Assembly: GCF_003086295.3 (NCBI RefSeq)
Contig: NC_092053.1
Coordinates: forward strand, 85,559,671 to 85,623,670
Origin: Arachis hypogaea
Lineage: Eukaryota > Streptophyta > Magnoliopsida > Fabales > Fabaceae
Direction of reading: 5' to 3'
DNA: 64,000 nt
In this document: positions 45,857 to 57,699 of the stretch, in pieces
Layout of the letters: every line of letters starts with the position of its first letter
How positions within the stretch are numbered: the first letter of the stretch is position 1
Position numbers and translations under genes: made by a program
The notes under the pieces: generated by a model
What the model was told of the DNA's origin: nothing
Databases searched by the model: none
Seen by the model: only the letters and a program-made list of their open reading frames with translations

Positions 45857-47705
45857 TTGTTCGAGTTTGGACAACTGATGGTTCATCATGTTGCTCAGAT
45901 TAGGTAACTTTCTTTTCGTTTCCTTTTCAAAAGTCAAAAAAAAAAAATTTTAAAAATATTTTCAAAAAAATTATATTTTTCTTCAGAATTTTTAAGAGTG
46001 AATTCTAGTATTTCATGAAGCATGTTGAAGCCTGGCTGGCTGTAAAACCATGTCTAAAATCTTTTGGACTGAGGCTTCCAAACCATCAGCATAGAGGCAA
46101 GTTAATTTGATGACTTAGCTGATGAATGTCTGATTTACATGCTAAAGCTTGGCTCGCCATTGGCCATGTCTAGTGTTTTGGACTGGAGCTTTCATTGAAA
46201 GCTTGGCTGGCTAGTGAGCCATGTCTAACTCCTGGACTGAAGCTTTAGACTAAGACGACAAGATTTCTGGAATTAATATTAAAAATTTTGGAATCCTTAT
46301 TTTTCTTTTTCAATAATTTTTGAAAAAAATACCCAAAAAAATTAGAAAATCATAAAAATAAAAAATATTTCATGTTTCTTGTTTGAGTCTTGAGTCAATT
46401 TTAAGTTTGGTGTCAATCACATGTTTTAAAGTTTGCATAAAATTTTCGAAAAATTCATGCATTCATAGTGTTCTTCATGATCTTCAAGTTGTTCTTGGTA
46501 AGTCTTCTTGTTTGATCTTTAAATTTTCTTGTTTTGTGTCTTTTTTTATTTTTCATATGCATTCTTGCATTCATCGTGTCTATACATGAAAAATTTCTAA
46601 GTTTGGTGTCTTGCATGTTTTCTTTTTCATGAAAATTTTTCAAAAATAAGTCTTGATGTTCATCTTGATCTTCAAAGTGTTCTTGGTGTTCATCTTGACA
46701 TTCATAGTGTTCTTGCATGCATTGTGTGTTTTGATTCATAATTTTTATGTTATGAGTCTTTTTCATGTTTTTCTCTTTCATCATTAAAAATTCAAAAATC
46801 AAAAAAATATCTTTCCTTTTTTCACTCATAAATTTCAAAAATTTGGATTGACTTTTTCAAAAATTTTTAAAAAATCTAGTTGTTTCTTATGAGTCAAATC
46901 AAAATTTCAATTTGAAAACCTTATCTTTTTCAAAATCTTTTTCAAAAATCAAATCTTTTTCATTTTTCTTATTTATTTTCAAAAATTTTAAAAAATATTT
47001 TTCAAAAATCTTTTTCTCAATTTTATCTCATAATTTTCGAAAATATCATCAAAAATTAATGTTTTGATTCAAAAATTTCAAGTTTGTTTCTTGTCTAGTA
47101 AGAAAGGTTCAATCTTTAAGTTTTAGAATCATATCTTGTGATTACTTGTGAGTCAAGTCATTAATTTTGATTTTTAAAATCAAATCTTTTTCAAAAATAA
47201 TTTTAATCATATCTTTTTAAATCATATCTATTTCAAAAATTTGATTTTAAAATATCTTTTTTAAAATTGATTTTCAAATCTTATCTTTTTGTTTCAATCA
47301 TATCTTTTTAAATTTCAATCATATCTTTTTCAAAACCACCTAACTATTTTTCCCTCTCTAATTTTCAAAAATTCCTCCCACTTTTTTAAAAATTCTTTTT
47401 AATTAATTAATTGTTTTAAATTTTAATTTTAATTCTATTCTTCCTTTAATTTTCGAAAATCATTAACTCCTTTTCAAAATTTATTTTCGAAAACCTTTCT
47501 CTCTCATCTTATTCTATTTATTTATTCATTTACTAACACTTCTCTCCCATCCAAAAATTTGAACACCACCTCCCTTTCTGTGTTCGAGTTTTTCCTCTTT
47601 CCTTCTTTACATTACATTCTTTTCTTCTTCTACTCATACAGGGGAACCTCTATACTGTGGTAAAAAAGATCCCTATTATTATTTTTCTGTTCTCTTCTTT
47701 GTCAT
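45857..47705 (+). other. AT-rich leader of element F
   Basis: Nearly 1.85 kb of low-complexity sequence rich in TTTTTCAAAAATC repeats, with two TAAGTTTGGTGTC strings (near 46402 and 46598) that resemble the polypurine tract of the A family. No ORF is credible. It ends in TTCTTTGTCAT before the gag ATG. Confidence 0.7.
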
Positions 47706-48372
47706 ATGAGCAGGAGCAAGGACAAGAACATTCTTGTTGAAGCAGATCCTGAACCTGAAAGGACTCTGAAAAGAAAACTAAGAGAAGTTAAATACAACAA
47801 TCCAGAGACAACCTTACATGAATTTTCGAACAGGAAGAGGAGATGGCAGCCGAAAATAATAATAATGCAAGGAGGATGCTTGGTGACTTTACTGCACCTA
47901 ATTCCAATTTACATGGAAGAAGCATCTCCATCCCTGCCATTGGAGCAAACAACTTTGAGCTGAAACCTCAATTAGTTTCTCTGATGCAGCAGAACTGCAA
48001 GTTTCATGGAATTCCATCTGAAGATCCTTTTCAATTCTTAACTGAATTCTTGCAGATCTGTGATACTGTTAAGACCAATGGGGTTGATCCCGAGGTCTAC
48101 AGACTCATGTTTTTCCCTTTTGCTGTGAGAGACAGAGCTAGAATATGGTTGGACTCTCAACCTAAGGATAGCCTGAACTCTTGGGATAAGCTGGTCACGC
48201 GTTTCTTAGCCAAGTTCTTTCCTCCTCAAAAGCTGAGTAAGCTTAGAGTGGATGTTCAAACCTTCAAACAGAAAGAAGGTGAATCCCTCTATGAAGCTTG
48301 GGAGAGATACAAGGAACTGACCAAAAAGTATCCTTCTGACATGCCTTCAGAATGGACCATCCTGGATATACT
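47706..48372 (+). pseudogene. gag: Gag fragment of element F
   Basis: Begins MSRSKDKNILVEADPEPERTLKRKLR, loses frame near 47830, and continues as EEEMAAENNNNARRMLGDFTAPN, ANNFELKPQLVSLMQQNCKF and the gag domain (GVDPEVYRLMFFPFAVRDRARIWLDSQP, LYEAWERYKELTKKYP). It is cut after PSEWTILDI by the LTR of G. It is clearly related to, but distinct from, the Gag of A and H. The displayed ORF to 48484 includes LTR sequence. Confidence 0.9.
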
Positions 48373-50862
48373 TGATGCACGGAAAACTTGTCTTTCAAAA
48401 AATTTCCTTCGGCAAGTGTACCGAATTTGTCGTCAAGTAAAAACTCACAATAGAGTGAGGTCAAATCCCACAAGGATTGATTGATCAAGCAACTTTAATT
48501 AGAGGAATGTTCTAGTTGAGCGAATCCAGGATTTGAGTTTAGAATTGCAGAAAATAAAATGGTGGGAAGGTAAATGAGAGAAAAAGTAAATGCTAGAATT
48601 AAAGAACTGAAAGTAAATGACTGAAAGTAAATTACAGAATTGTAAATGGGAATGGGGGAATTGCTCATAAAAGTAAGTAATAGAAATTAAAGAGAATGGG
48701 TAAGATCAGAAATGGGGGGTTCATTGGGCTTAGGAGATGTTGCATTCTCCGGATCAATTTCATTTTCATCTCTTCCTCAATCAATGTACTCATTAATCTC
48801 CTTGGCAGTCTTAAGTGATTGAATTACAATTTCTTGTAATTCAATCTCTCAAATCTTGATCAATAGCCAATTCCTTGGTCAATTGCTCATGAGAAGAGAT
48901 GAAGTATGGTCACTGATTATACCACATGCATTTCCCAAATCAAGTGTTGAGAGGATTATAGTCACATATCCATCCAAACCCAATTTGGTCCAGCATGAGA
49001 AAGCATTTCTAGCATGATCTCTTCATTCCTCTTTCAAGGTTCAGAAGAGATCCAAGTATGAATAGCTTATTTTCCAAGATAACTACCCAATTGGATGAAG
49101 ATCGAAAGCTTTCAAGTAAAATCAAGAGAAAAGAGAGATGAAGAATAATGAAAACTAGTATTGATCCATCAAATTACAACAGAGCTCCCTAACCCAATGA
49201 AAGGGGTTTAGTTGTTCATAGCTCTGGAAAATGAAAACAAAGATGGAGAATACATGATGAAACTAGAAGTGCAGAGAAAGTAAAATACAGAGAGTAGTTT
49301 TATGCCAAGAGGCTCCCTATAATTTCCAACTCCCAAAATAATTCAAAGCTACTCCTATATATACTACTCTTCTGTTCTTCTAGTTGATTCTTCAAGTCTT
49401 GGGTATGGGCCTTTGGATCTTGAGTTTGAAGCAGTTTTCTACTTCATTGGGCTTAGCTTTACTTGCAGAGAGAAAGTGTGAAGTGGGCAGAGACTTTTAG
49501 CTCAGGAAGTTAGTGGTGTTAACGTTCAGTGAAAATGTGGGTTCGAGAACGTTAGTGACAATCACCTTTTTCACTAACGTTCCTCACCAAAGTTAAGAGC
49601 CACGTTAACCTCAACGTTAGTGGCACAAATGTTGCCACTAACGCTTCCACTATGTCCTTCGCACACGTTATTGGGACTCAACTTTCCTAATAACGTTTAG
49701 GATTCTCCCCCTTCCCTACGTTAGAATCAACGTTAACTTAGTTAACGTGGCTCTTTTAACGTAGGCTTGCCAACTTTCGAGAACATTTGTGACACTTACC
49801 ATTGTCACTAACGATCCAATATGCCCCTAATTCTCACGTTAGAGTCCATGTTAACTAGGTTAACGTGGCTTCTAACGTGGCCATGCTAGCTATCTCCAAT
49901 GTTAGTGACAAAGTTGAGTGTCACTAACGTTGGCTCAACATTCCCTTATCCACGTTAGCTTCCACGTTAACTAAGTTAACGTGGGAGTTAACGTGGCTCA
50001 TGTTGGCATGTGTGGGCTCCTTCCAACGTTAGTGACAATGTTGGGTGTCACTAACGTTGGCGTCACCTCCCTTCTTCACGTTAACTTCCACGTTAACTAA
50101 GTTAACGTGGGAGTTAACGTGGCTTATTGGGGCTTGTGTGGGTTCCTTCCAACGTTAGTGACAATGTTTGGTGTCATTAACGTTGTCGACCACCTTGTTT
50201 CCTCACGTTAGCTTCCACGTTAACTAGGTTAACGTGGGAGTTAACGTGGCTTAATGTGACTTGGCCAACGTTAGTGATAATGTTGAATGTCACTAACGTT
50301 GGCTTCCCCCCTTTCTTCTTAATGTTAGAGGCCACGTTAACTAAGTTAACGTGGTGACTAATGTGGCCACTTATGAGCTTGGTCCAATGTTAGTGATAAT
50401 GTTAAGTGTCACTAACGTTGGCTCCATTTCCTTTCTTCCACGTTAGAGTTCACGTTAACTTAGTTAACGTGACTCTTAACGTGGGCAATGATGGCTTCGA
50501 GAGCATTATTGGCAATGACTTTTCTCATTAACTTTGCAAGTTACTCCCATTCCACGTTAGTGTCAATGTTAGTGTAACTAACTTTGCCACTAATGTGGTT
50601 CTTCTTGGCTTCCTTTGTCCTGAAATCAAGCAATAAAGTGCATCAAAGTTCTAGTCCAAGTCATGGGAAATGCAACATTCAATTTGTCCATAAATTCATG
50701 CATAATCCTCATGAAATCATGTAAAGTGCACAATGTATGCTTGAATCAAGATATAAGTGAATATGTACCCAAAACTAGCTTATTTCCTAAGGAAATGCAT
50801 AAAACTACCCTAAAAACAGTAAAGAAAAGGTTAGTGAAACTGGCCAAAATGCCCTGGCATCA
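48373..50862 (-). mobile_element. 3' LTR of Athila-type element G
   Basis: A complete 2.49-kb LTR: TGATGCCAGGGCATTTTGG at 50862 down to an end reading TGATGCACGG on the plus strand at 48373. TATATATA at 49356-49363. The palindromic array covers about 49510-50590. The left flank ATACT (48368-48372) is the expected target duplication in the F gag gene. Confidence 0.93.
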
Positions 50863-52018
50863 CAACACCAAACTTAAAGCTTGCTTGTCCCTAAGCAAGT
50901 ACTGGAACAAGAGAATGATGAATAGAATGCCAAGAGAAATGAGTCATTCTTGTGGAAGTCATGTCCCTGGTTTTATGGTAGTTTCATGCATAGCAACTTA
51001 GGTTCCTTCCTGGCTTTCAGACCTTTATCATGTCCTTGAATACTCACTGTGATTGCATCCCATGAGATTTTTATTCATTGATTCTTTTGTTGTTATTTCA
51101 GGGCTTATTTGTGTTCTTAGGCTAAGTGTTCTGTAAGGGGGCAACTCTTTAAAATAAGCTTTCAGCCAACACTCCCGAACCAGTTGGTTCAAGGTGCTAG
51201 GTGTTGAAGCACCCCTAAGGACTTACTTGCTCAAGTCTCTCCCCCATACATACACACCACATGCATATAGTTTATTTATTTTCTTTTCTTGAGACCTTGG
51301 TGTCCAGCACCTCTTTGGGTTACTAAATGCTTTGTAGTGAGGGTTACTCTTGATAGTGGACTTTCAGCTGATAATCCCGAGTTAGTTAACCCAAGTTACC
51401 AAGTGATAAGGCACCCCTAAGAACTTATTCATCCAAGTAGATCCCTCATACAGGAGCACCACAGACACATGCCTCAAGATTAAAAACCATTGGTGCCTAG
51501 CCTTATTGCTTGTTCTTTTTCTTTTATTCCTCAACTTTGATTGTTCTTTCCCTTTTTCTTATTAGGATCTTCTTATTTAGCTAGTCTCATGGGGTGTGTT
51601 TCAGCATAGCATTCCTGACAGATAGTTGTCTTCCCACCTTATGGTTGAACTAACTTAGCTAACTTATGACCCTACCAGAAACTCATGAACTTACTCCATG
51701 GTATGAACTCCTCTCTGGTCTTTAAAAACACACATTCTCTTTTCATTTGATTTAAAGGGACAAACATACAGGTAAGCAAAGTAAGGATGCAGTGACATAG
51801 AGACCAGCAAACATAGACCTTTTCAACAAAAACTTAAAAGACAGAATTTAAAAAAAAAATTTAAACTAATCATGGAAGCAAGTTCTATTTCATACAAGAT
51901 CTTCCTTATTTAGAGCATAGAGAAAGATGGACCAAAGAAGGAACTCCACCACCTTTTACTCATGTGGTTGCCCATGCTTTCCTCCTTGTTTCTCTTCTTT
52001 GTGTCCTCTTGCATTCCC
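50863..52018 (-). other. Tail of element G between the env-like ORF and the 3' LTR
   Basis: The first 980 bases are nearly identical to 909-1890 of element A. The polypurine tract TAAGTTTGGTGTTG adjoins the LTR. The ORF at 50663-51001 spans LTR and tail and is a shadow. Confidence 0.78.
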
Positions 52019-53500
52019 TCACATCCGTGCCAATCTTGCTTGCTTCCAATCCTCAAGTGCCTTCCTCACTGCTTCATGACTTTCTTCCACCCTTTGTCTT
52101 TCTTCTCGTGCTAATTCATCCCTCATTTCTTCATACCTTGTGATTCCTGGATGCAATATAGGCAGCTGTCCTACCAAGTAACCGAGCTTGACTTGAGTAT
52201 TTATATGATGCCCAGTCTCGCTCAGGTAAACTCCTTCTGCGAATGCCCTTTGCTCGTCCAATAGTTCTGCCTGTTCTATCTGTCTTCGATGCATCTCATG
52301 TATATGTGCACCTTGATGTGCTTGGATATTGATTAGCCTCTGGATGGATTCTTGTTGCTCATTTTGCCTTTGTTCCATCCTGTGGAATGTTTCACCCCAT
52401 TGTTGCCCTTGACTCAGTTGCTGATCCATCATTTGCTTTTGCCACTCCCCTTGTTGAGTCATCCATCTTGAGAGCGACTCCTCTTACTACCCCATCATCT
52501 GTAGTTGAAGCTCTCTCTGTGCTCCCTGGCTTTCCAAATATTGTCGAGATAGTCCATCAATGGCTTCCTGCAATTCGTGCATATCCAAGGTGGCTGGTGC
52601 TTGCCCCTCTAAGACTTGTCCTTCCACTACTTGAGGGGCTGTCCTCTTCCTTTGCTTCCGTTGAGGCAGGGGGGATGCGGTAGCATGCATTCGTCGAACG
52701 GTTATTGGAATGCCATCTTTTATCTACACAGGGTCCTCATCTTCAAACACCACCCCAGCTTTCTTGCACAGTCGGTAAATAGTACTGGGGTAACCTAACG
52801 TTCCTCTTGAGTCGCTTTTCTCTGCCATTTTTCTAATGCCTTCTGCTATGAGTTCATGAACCTTGATTTCTCCTCCTTTGAGTATACAGTGTACCAGTGT
52901 GGCTCTCTTGAGATTCACCTCCGAGTTGTTCGCTGCTGGGAGGATGGACCTCCTTACAATTTCGAACCACCCCTTTGCTTCCGGAGTGAGATCTGCTCTC
53001 TTGATGAACCTCGGTCTCCTATCTGCATATCTTTCCCAGTCAGCCCCTGGTACACAAATGTCTTGCACAATCTGGTCATGATTAGGGTTGTTGTCCATTC
53101 TTGAATGATAACTCTCTTCTTCAAATGGTATGGACCACAGTTTTAATGCCTTCATGACACTAATGGGACCAAAATCCACAATCTTTCCTCGCACAAAGCT
53201 TGTATATGACTCATCTACCTTATCATATCGGACTGCATTTGCATAAAACTCTCTTATAAGATTTGCATTCACCTTAATGACCGGATCATTAAGGAGCTCC
53301 CATCTTCTCTTTTCTACCTCCTTTGTGATTTCGGGACACTCAGTTTTCCTAACTTGAAATTCCAGCTCATAAATGATCTCCTTATCCACCATTCACCCGT
53401 ATTGTAATGCATGGTGCAAGCTTCTAAATCTCTTTTCATCATACGGGTGTTGCTCCATAGGTTCCTTTCCCTTCCTTCTTTTAGAGCTCGAAGATGCCAT
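52019..53500 (-). pseudogene. Env-like / putative plant transposon protein ORF of element G
   Basis: One frame of 494 codons from ATG at 53500 (MASSSSKRRKGKEP, basic) to a stop at 52019, with in-frame stops at 53395-53393, 52726-52724 and 52489-52487. The central domain contains ANLIREFYANAV, GKIVDFGPISVMKAL and PGADWERYADRRPRFIKRADLTPEAKGWFEIVRRSILP, typical of the family I know as Transposase_32. The C-terminal part is Gln-rich coiled coil (QQLSQGQQWGETFHRMEQRQ). Homologous to 17374-18627 of B. Located after the post-pol motif and before the LTR, the position of env in retroviruses. Role unproven. Confidence 0.82.
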
Positions 53501-54328
53501 GAATGAGGGTTAATGTGTGAAGTTGGCAAATGTGTGGAGACTTTTGGTTGTTTAGGGTTGAGTTCAATAAAGAAAGTGAAGGGGAATCCGAAATGGAGAA
53601 GCGTGCAAAGTGGGTACGGAACAAGGATCACTTATATAGAGAGGTTGTGAGTGAATGAAGGGTGTGGATTGATGAAGTGATTGTTTGATGAACGGTTGGG
53701 GTTGTGCATGGAGAAAGGACAAGGATCATCACTTTATGATGGAGATTGCTCGGTCTTCAAGGGTCCCATCCTTTTCAATGTTGCATGGCAACATTTTCCA
53801 ATGCCTTCCCTTTTTAGAACAAGTGTGTAGTTTCTCCTCATGAAGTGGCCGAACTCTTCTCATTTAGTTGTCCAATCAATCTCCTTCAATGTTCCTCTCC
53901 TTTTCCCTATAAAATAAGAAAAATTAATGTCCTAAAAAGCATTTAAACTTTACGGCTAAACTAATAAAAAGAAGAAAAGATTTTGTTTATTCATGAACTC
54001 CAATTAACTAACTAACTGTGTATCCTTATATGCACCTTGGTGGCACCATGGGGTGACACCAAACTTAGTTTGGAGCACTGTGATGAAAATTTCTGTTCAA
54101 AGCTCCAAGACCAGCATGCTCTCAGTTGCATTCATGCTTTCTTGGCACGCTTTGAACACCAAACTTGTTCTTCACTATATACTGCTATATAAAGATTTCT
54201 CCAAGTGTTTGTCAAGTTTAGGTTGAAATTCATGAATATTGACTTATTCACTAGTAAAAGCTAATAAAACATGGGTTGCCTCCCATGAAGCGCTTCTTTA
54301 GCGTCACTAGCTTGACATTTCTCCTTCA
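53501..54328 (-). other. Spacer between pol remnant and env-like ORF of element G
   Basis: Contains the conserved stem-loop (54270-54296) just after the pol stop, and two AACACCAAACTT strings (polypurine-like on the minus strand) near 54056 and 54154. Otherwise AT-rich with no ORF. Confidence 0.65.
54270..54296 (-). promoter_or_regulatory. Conserved post-pol stem-loop, element G copy
   Basis: On the minus strand: palindrome GAAGCGCTTC, then stem CATGGG, loop AGGCAA, stem CCCATG. It follows the pol stop at 54329 by about 33 bases and is flanked by AGCTAGTGACGCTAAA, also found in A. Two stem positions and three palindrome positions differ from A in a paired manner. Confidence 0.7.
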
Positions 54329-55030
54329 TCAGGGAGGTTGATAATGCTTCAAGTCCTCCCCTCTTGCCTTGGACTTATATCCATTGGTTGTGTCAATGAT
54401 CTCTACATGTTCCAAGGAGAGGACTCTGTTGATAGTGAAGACCTTAGGTAACTGAGATGGTACAGTGGGGAGATTAGGGGGGATATCTGGGAAGTAAGCT
54501 GAGATCACTTTATCTCCTGGAGAGAAGTCTTCCGTAGGGATCTTCTTGTTCCTCCACCCCCTTGGTACCTTCTTTTTTGTCCCTTTTGATGTTGCCTTGC
54601 TCTTGGTGACTTCTTCTTCTAAGGGGATTTTGTTGTTGTCTTCACATGTCTCTGGTGGTTTAGGTTCCTCCAGCTTTTCCTTGAGTTGTGACAACTGCTT
54701 ATTTCCTTGTTCATCAACCAAGGGCTTTCCTAGATGGGCTGGTTATCCTTCAATGCTTGCTTCCTCTGTCAGCATATCATTATGATCATTGCTTGGTTCT
54801 TTGCTTTCTTGGTCTGCTTCTTGTGAGAGTTTGAAGACATTAAAGCTGAGTCGTTCATCATGGATCCTCAATATTAGCTCCCCTCGCTCCACATCTATGA
54901 GTGCTCTGGCTATAGCTAGGAATGGTCTTTCCAATATGATTGGGTGAGTGTGACTCTCTTCCATGTCCAAGATGACAAAGTCTGTGGGAAGAAAGTATTT
55001 CCCAACCTTTAACAATACGTTTTCCACCAC
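54329..55030 (-). pseudogene. Internally deleted protease-integrase-end ORF of element G
   Basis: One frame. It opens inside the protease (VENVLLKVGKYFLPTDFVILDMEE, then ERPFLAIARALIDVERGEL), passes a TAA at 54743-54745, and continues as a linker (QLKEKLEEPKPPETCEDNN) followed by KKVPRGWRNKKIPTEDFSPGDKVI and GYKSKARGEDLKHYQPP, the usual C-terminal end of Athila pol. RT, RNase H and integrase core are absent with no frame break at the joint. This is a non-autonomous, pol-deleted design. The 5' side is cut by the LTR of H. Confidence 0.8.
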
Positions 55031-55371
55031 TGATGCCAGGGCATCTTGGCCAGTTTCACTGACCTTTTCTTTACTGTTTTTAGGTTAGTTTCATGCATTT
55101 CTTTAGGAAATAAGCTAGTTTTGGGTAGATATTCACTTATGCCTTGATTCAAGCATACATTGTGCATTTTACATAATTTCATGAAGATTTTGCATAAGTT
55201 TAGTGACAAATATTATGTTGCATTACTCATGACTTGGACTAGAGCTTTGATGCACTTTATTGCTTGATTTCAGGACCAAAAGAAAGCAAGAAAAGGGGAG
55301 GTAACTTGCAAGGTTAATGAGAAAAGTGATTGCCAATAACACTCTCAAAAAAAAGCCATCAATGCCCACGT

Positions 55372-56280
55372 TAGAGAGTCACGTTAACTAAGTTAACGTG
55401 AACTCTAACGTGGAGAAGAGAAGTTGAGCCAACGTTAGTGACACTTAACATTGTCACTAACGTTGGCAATTACACATAAGTGGCTACGTTAGAAGCCACG
55501 TTACCTCTAATGTTAAGGGGGGAAGAGAAGCCAACATTAGTGACACTCAACATTGTCACTAACGTTGGCCTATGGTGTAAAGTACCACGTTAACTCCCAC
55601 GTTAACTTGGTTAACGTGGGAACTAACGTAAAGGATGAAGAGTTGTCGACAACGTTAGTGACACTCAACATTGTCACTAACGTTGAAGCAACCACACAAC
55701 CCCCAAGAGTCACGTTAACTTGGTTAACGTGGAAGCTAACGATGAGGAATGAAGGATGAGCCGACGTTAGTGACACTCAACATTGTCACTAACGTTGGGA
55801 TGACTAAAGATGGCCACGTTAGAAGCCACATTAACCTAGTTAATGTGGACTCTAACGTGAGACCTGGGGGCACATTGGAACATTAGTGACAATGTTGAAT
55901 GTCACTAACGTTCTCGAAGGATGGCAAGGGCCACGTTAGAAGCCACGTTAACCTAGTTAATGTGGGCTTTAACGTGAAGCAAGAAGGGGCACATTGGAAC
56001 GTTAGTGACAATGTTGAGTGTCACTAACGTTCTCGAAGGATGGCAAGGGCCACGTTAGAAGCCACGTTAACCTAGTTAACGTGGGCTTTAACGTGAAGCA
56101 AGAAGGGGCACACTGGAACGTTAGTGACAATGTTGAGTGTCACTAACGTTCTCGAAGGTTAACAAGGCAACGTTAAAAGCCACGTTAACCTAGTTAATGT
56201 GGGTTTTAACATGAGGCAAAGGGGTGCATTGGAACGTTAGTGACAATGTTAAGTGTCACTAATGTTCTCGAACTTATATT
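55372..56280. repeat. Palindromic tandem array in the H LTR, unit about 115 bp
   Basis: Two alternating palindromes. One has arms CACGTTAACT/AGTTAACGTG around a single base. The other has arms CAACGTTAGTGACA and TGTCACTAACGTTG around 8-10 bases. The second starts near 55430, 55532, 55650, 55763, 55878, 55997, 56117 and 56232. Present in all full LTRs of this family. Confidence 0.9.
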
Positions 56281-56445
56281 CTCACTAAATATTAACACCC
56301 CTAACGTCCTGAACTAAAGTCTCCGCCCACTTTGTACTTTCTCTCTGCAAGTAAAGCCAAGCCCAAATAAAGAAAGGAACTGCTTCAAACTCAAGATCCA
56401 AAGGCCCAAGACTTGAAGAATCACACTAGAAGCTGAGAAGAGTAG

Positions 56446-56453
56446 TATATATA
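56446..56453 (+). promoter_or_regulatory. Candidate TATA box of the H LTR
   Basis: TATATATA followed by GGAGTAGCTTTGAATT, kept in the G, S and A copies on the other strand. It sits about 160 bases after the palindromic array. Confidence 0.6.
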
Positions 56454-57434
56454 GGAGTAGCTTTGAATTGAGAAGAAGTTCTGGAGGCTGGGAAAAAGAG
56501 AACTACTCTCTGTATTTTACTTTCTTTGTAATTTCTAGTTTTATGATGTATTCTCCATCTTTGTTTTTATTTTCAAGAGCTATGAACAACTAAACCCCTT
56601 TCATTGGGTTAGGGAGCTCTGTTGTAATTTGATGGATCAATACTAATTTTCATTATTCTTCTTCTATCTTTCCTCTTGATTTTACTTGAAAGCTTTCGAT
56701 CTTCATCCAATTGAGTAGTTATCTTGGAAGAGAAGCTATTCAAACTTGGATCTCTTTTGAACCTTGAAAGAGGAATGAAGAGATCAAGCTAGAAATGCTT
56801 TCTCATGCTGGACCAAATTGGGTTTGGATGGGTATGTGACTATAACCCTCTCAATACTTGATTTGGGAAATGCATGTGGTATAATCAGTGACCATACTTC
56901 ATCTCTTCTCATGAGCAATTGACCAAGGAATTGGCTATTGATCAAGATTTGAGAGATTGAATTGCAAGAAATTGTAATTCAATCACTTAAGATTGCCAAG
57001 GAGATCAATGAGTGCATTGATTGAGGAAGAGATGAAAATGAACTTGATCCGGAGAATTGCAACATCTCCTAAGCCCAATGAACTCCCCATCTCTGATCTT
57101 ACTCATTCTCTTTAATTTCTGCCATTTACTTTTATGAGCAAATCCCCCATTCCCATTTACAATTCTACAATTTATTTTCAGTCATTTACTTCCAATCCTT
57201 TAATTCTAGCACTTACTTTTCTGTTATTTACATTCCCGCCATTTTATTATCTGCAACTCTCAACCCAAATTCTGGATTCGCTCAACTAGAACATTCTTCT
57301 AATTAAAGTTGCTTGATCAATCAATCCCTGTGGGATTCGACCTCACTCTATTGTGAGTTTTTACTTGACGACAAATTCGGTACACTTGCCGAAGGGAGAT
57401 TTGTTGAGAGACAAGTTTCCCCCCATCAAGTTTA

Positions 57435-57452
57435 TGGTGCCGTTGCCGGGGA
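57435..57452 (+). promoter_or_regulatory. Primer binding site of element H
   Basis: TGGTGCCGTTGCCGGGGA, six bases after the LTR end. It differs from the tRNA-Asp string of C at one base. Confidence 0.85.
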
Positions 57453-57699
57453 TTAATTGTGCATCAACAATGATTAGATTGGAAGATCACTAGATTGAGC
57501 ATTTTTATTTTGTGAATTTCATTTTTCTGTTTGAGTGATTTACTTTTTGTTTTAGATAAACTTCTTCCCTTCCCCCTCTACTCTTTTGTTTTTGTTTGTT
57601 ATTTTCAATTCTGTTTGCTAACCCACTAACTGTTTGATATATTGCATCACCCACAACTAACAGCAATTCTGACACAAATACTATCTGCACCTATTTTCT
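57453..57699 (+). other. Leader of element H
   Basis: About 250 bases, T-rich, with no ORF. It ends TTGTATTACAG before the gag frame, which could be a splice acceptor or merely sequence in which the gag ATG has been lost. Confidence 0.5.

Larger units (their letters stand above)
55031..57428 (+). mobile_element. 5' LTR of Athila-type element H
   Basis: A complete plus-strand LTR of 2.4 kb: TGATGCCAGGGCATCTTGG to CCCCCCATCA. The array of palindromic units (55372-56280) is the clearest in the window, with eight copies of the CAACGTTAGTGACA stem. TATATATA at 56446-56453. The left flank ACCAC (55026-55030) lies in the G protease. The family is the same as A, S and G. Confidence 0.93.

Noticed and set aside
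46455..46838. 127-residue His/Glu/Lys-rich ORF in the F leader
   Set aside because: Low-complexity reading of repeated TTCTTGGTGTTCATCTTGA strings in AT-rich leader sequence; no domain.
55372..56280. CRISPR-like array of regular repeats
   Set aside because: Units are about 115 bases of LTR sequence with internal palindromes, present in every LTR of the family in a plant genome; no cas genes.
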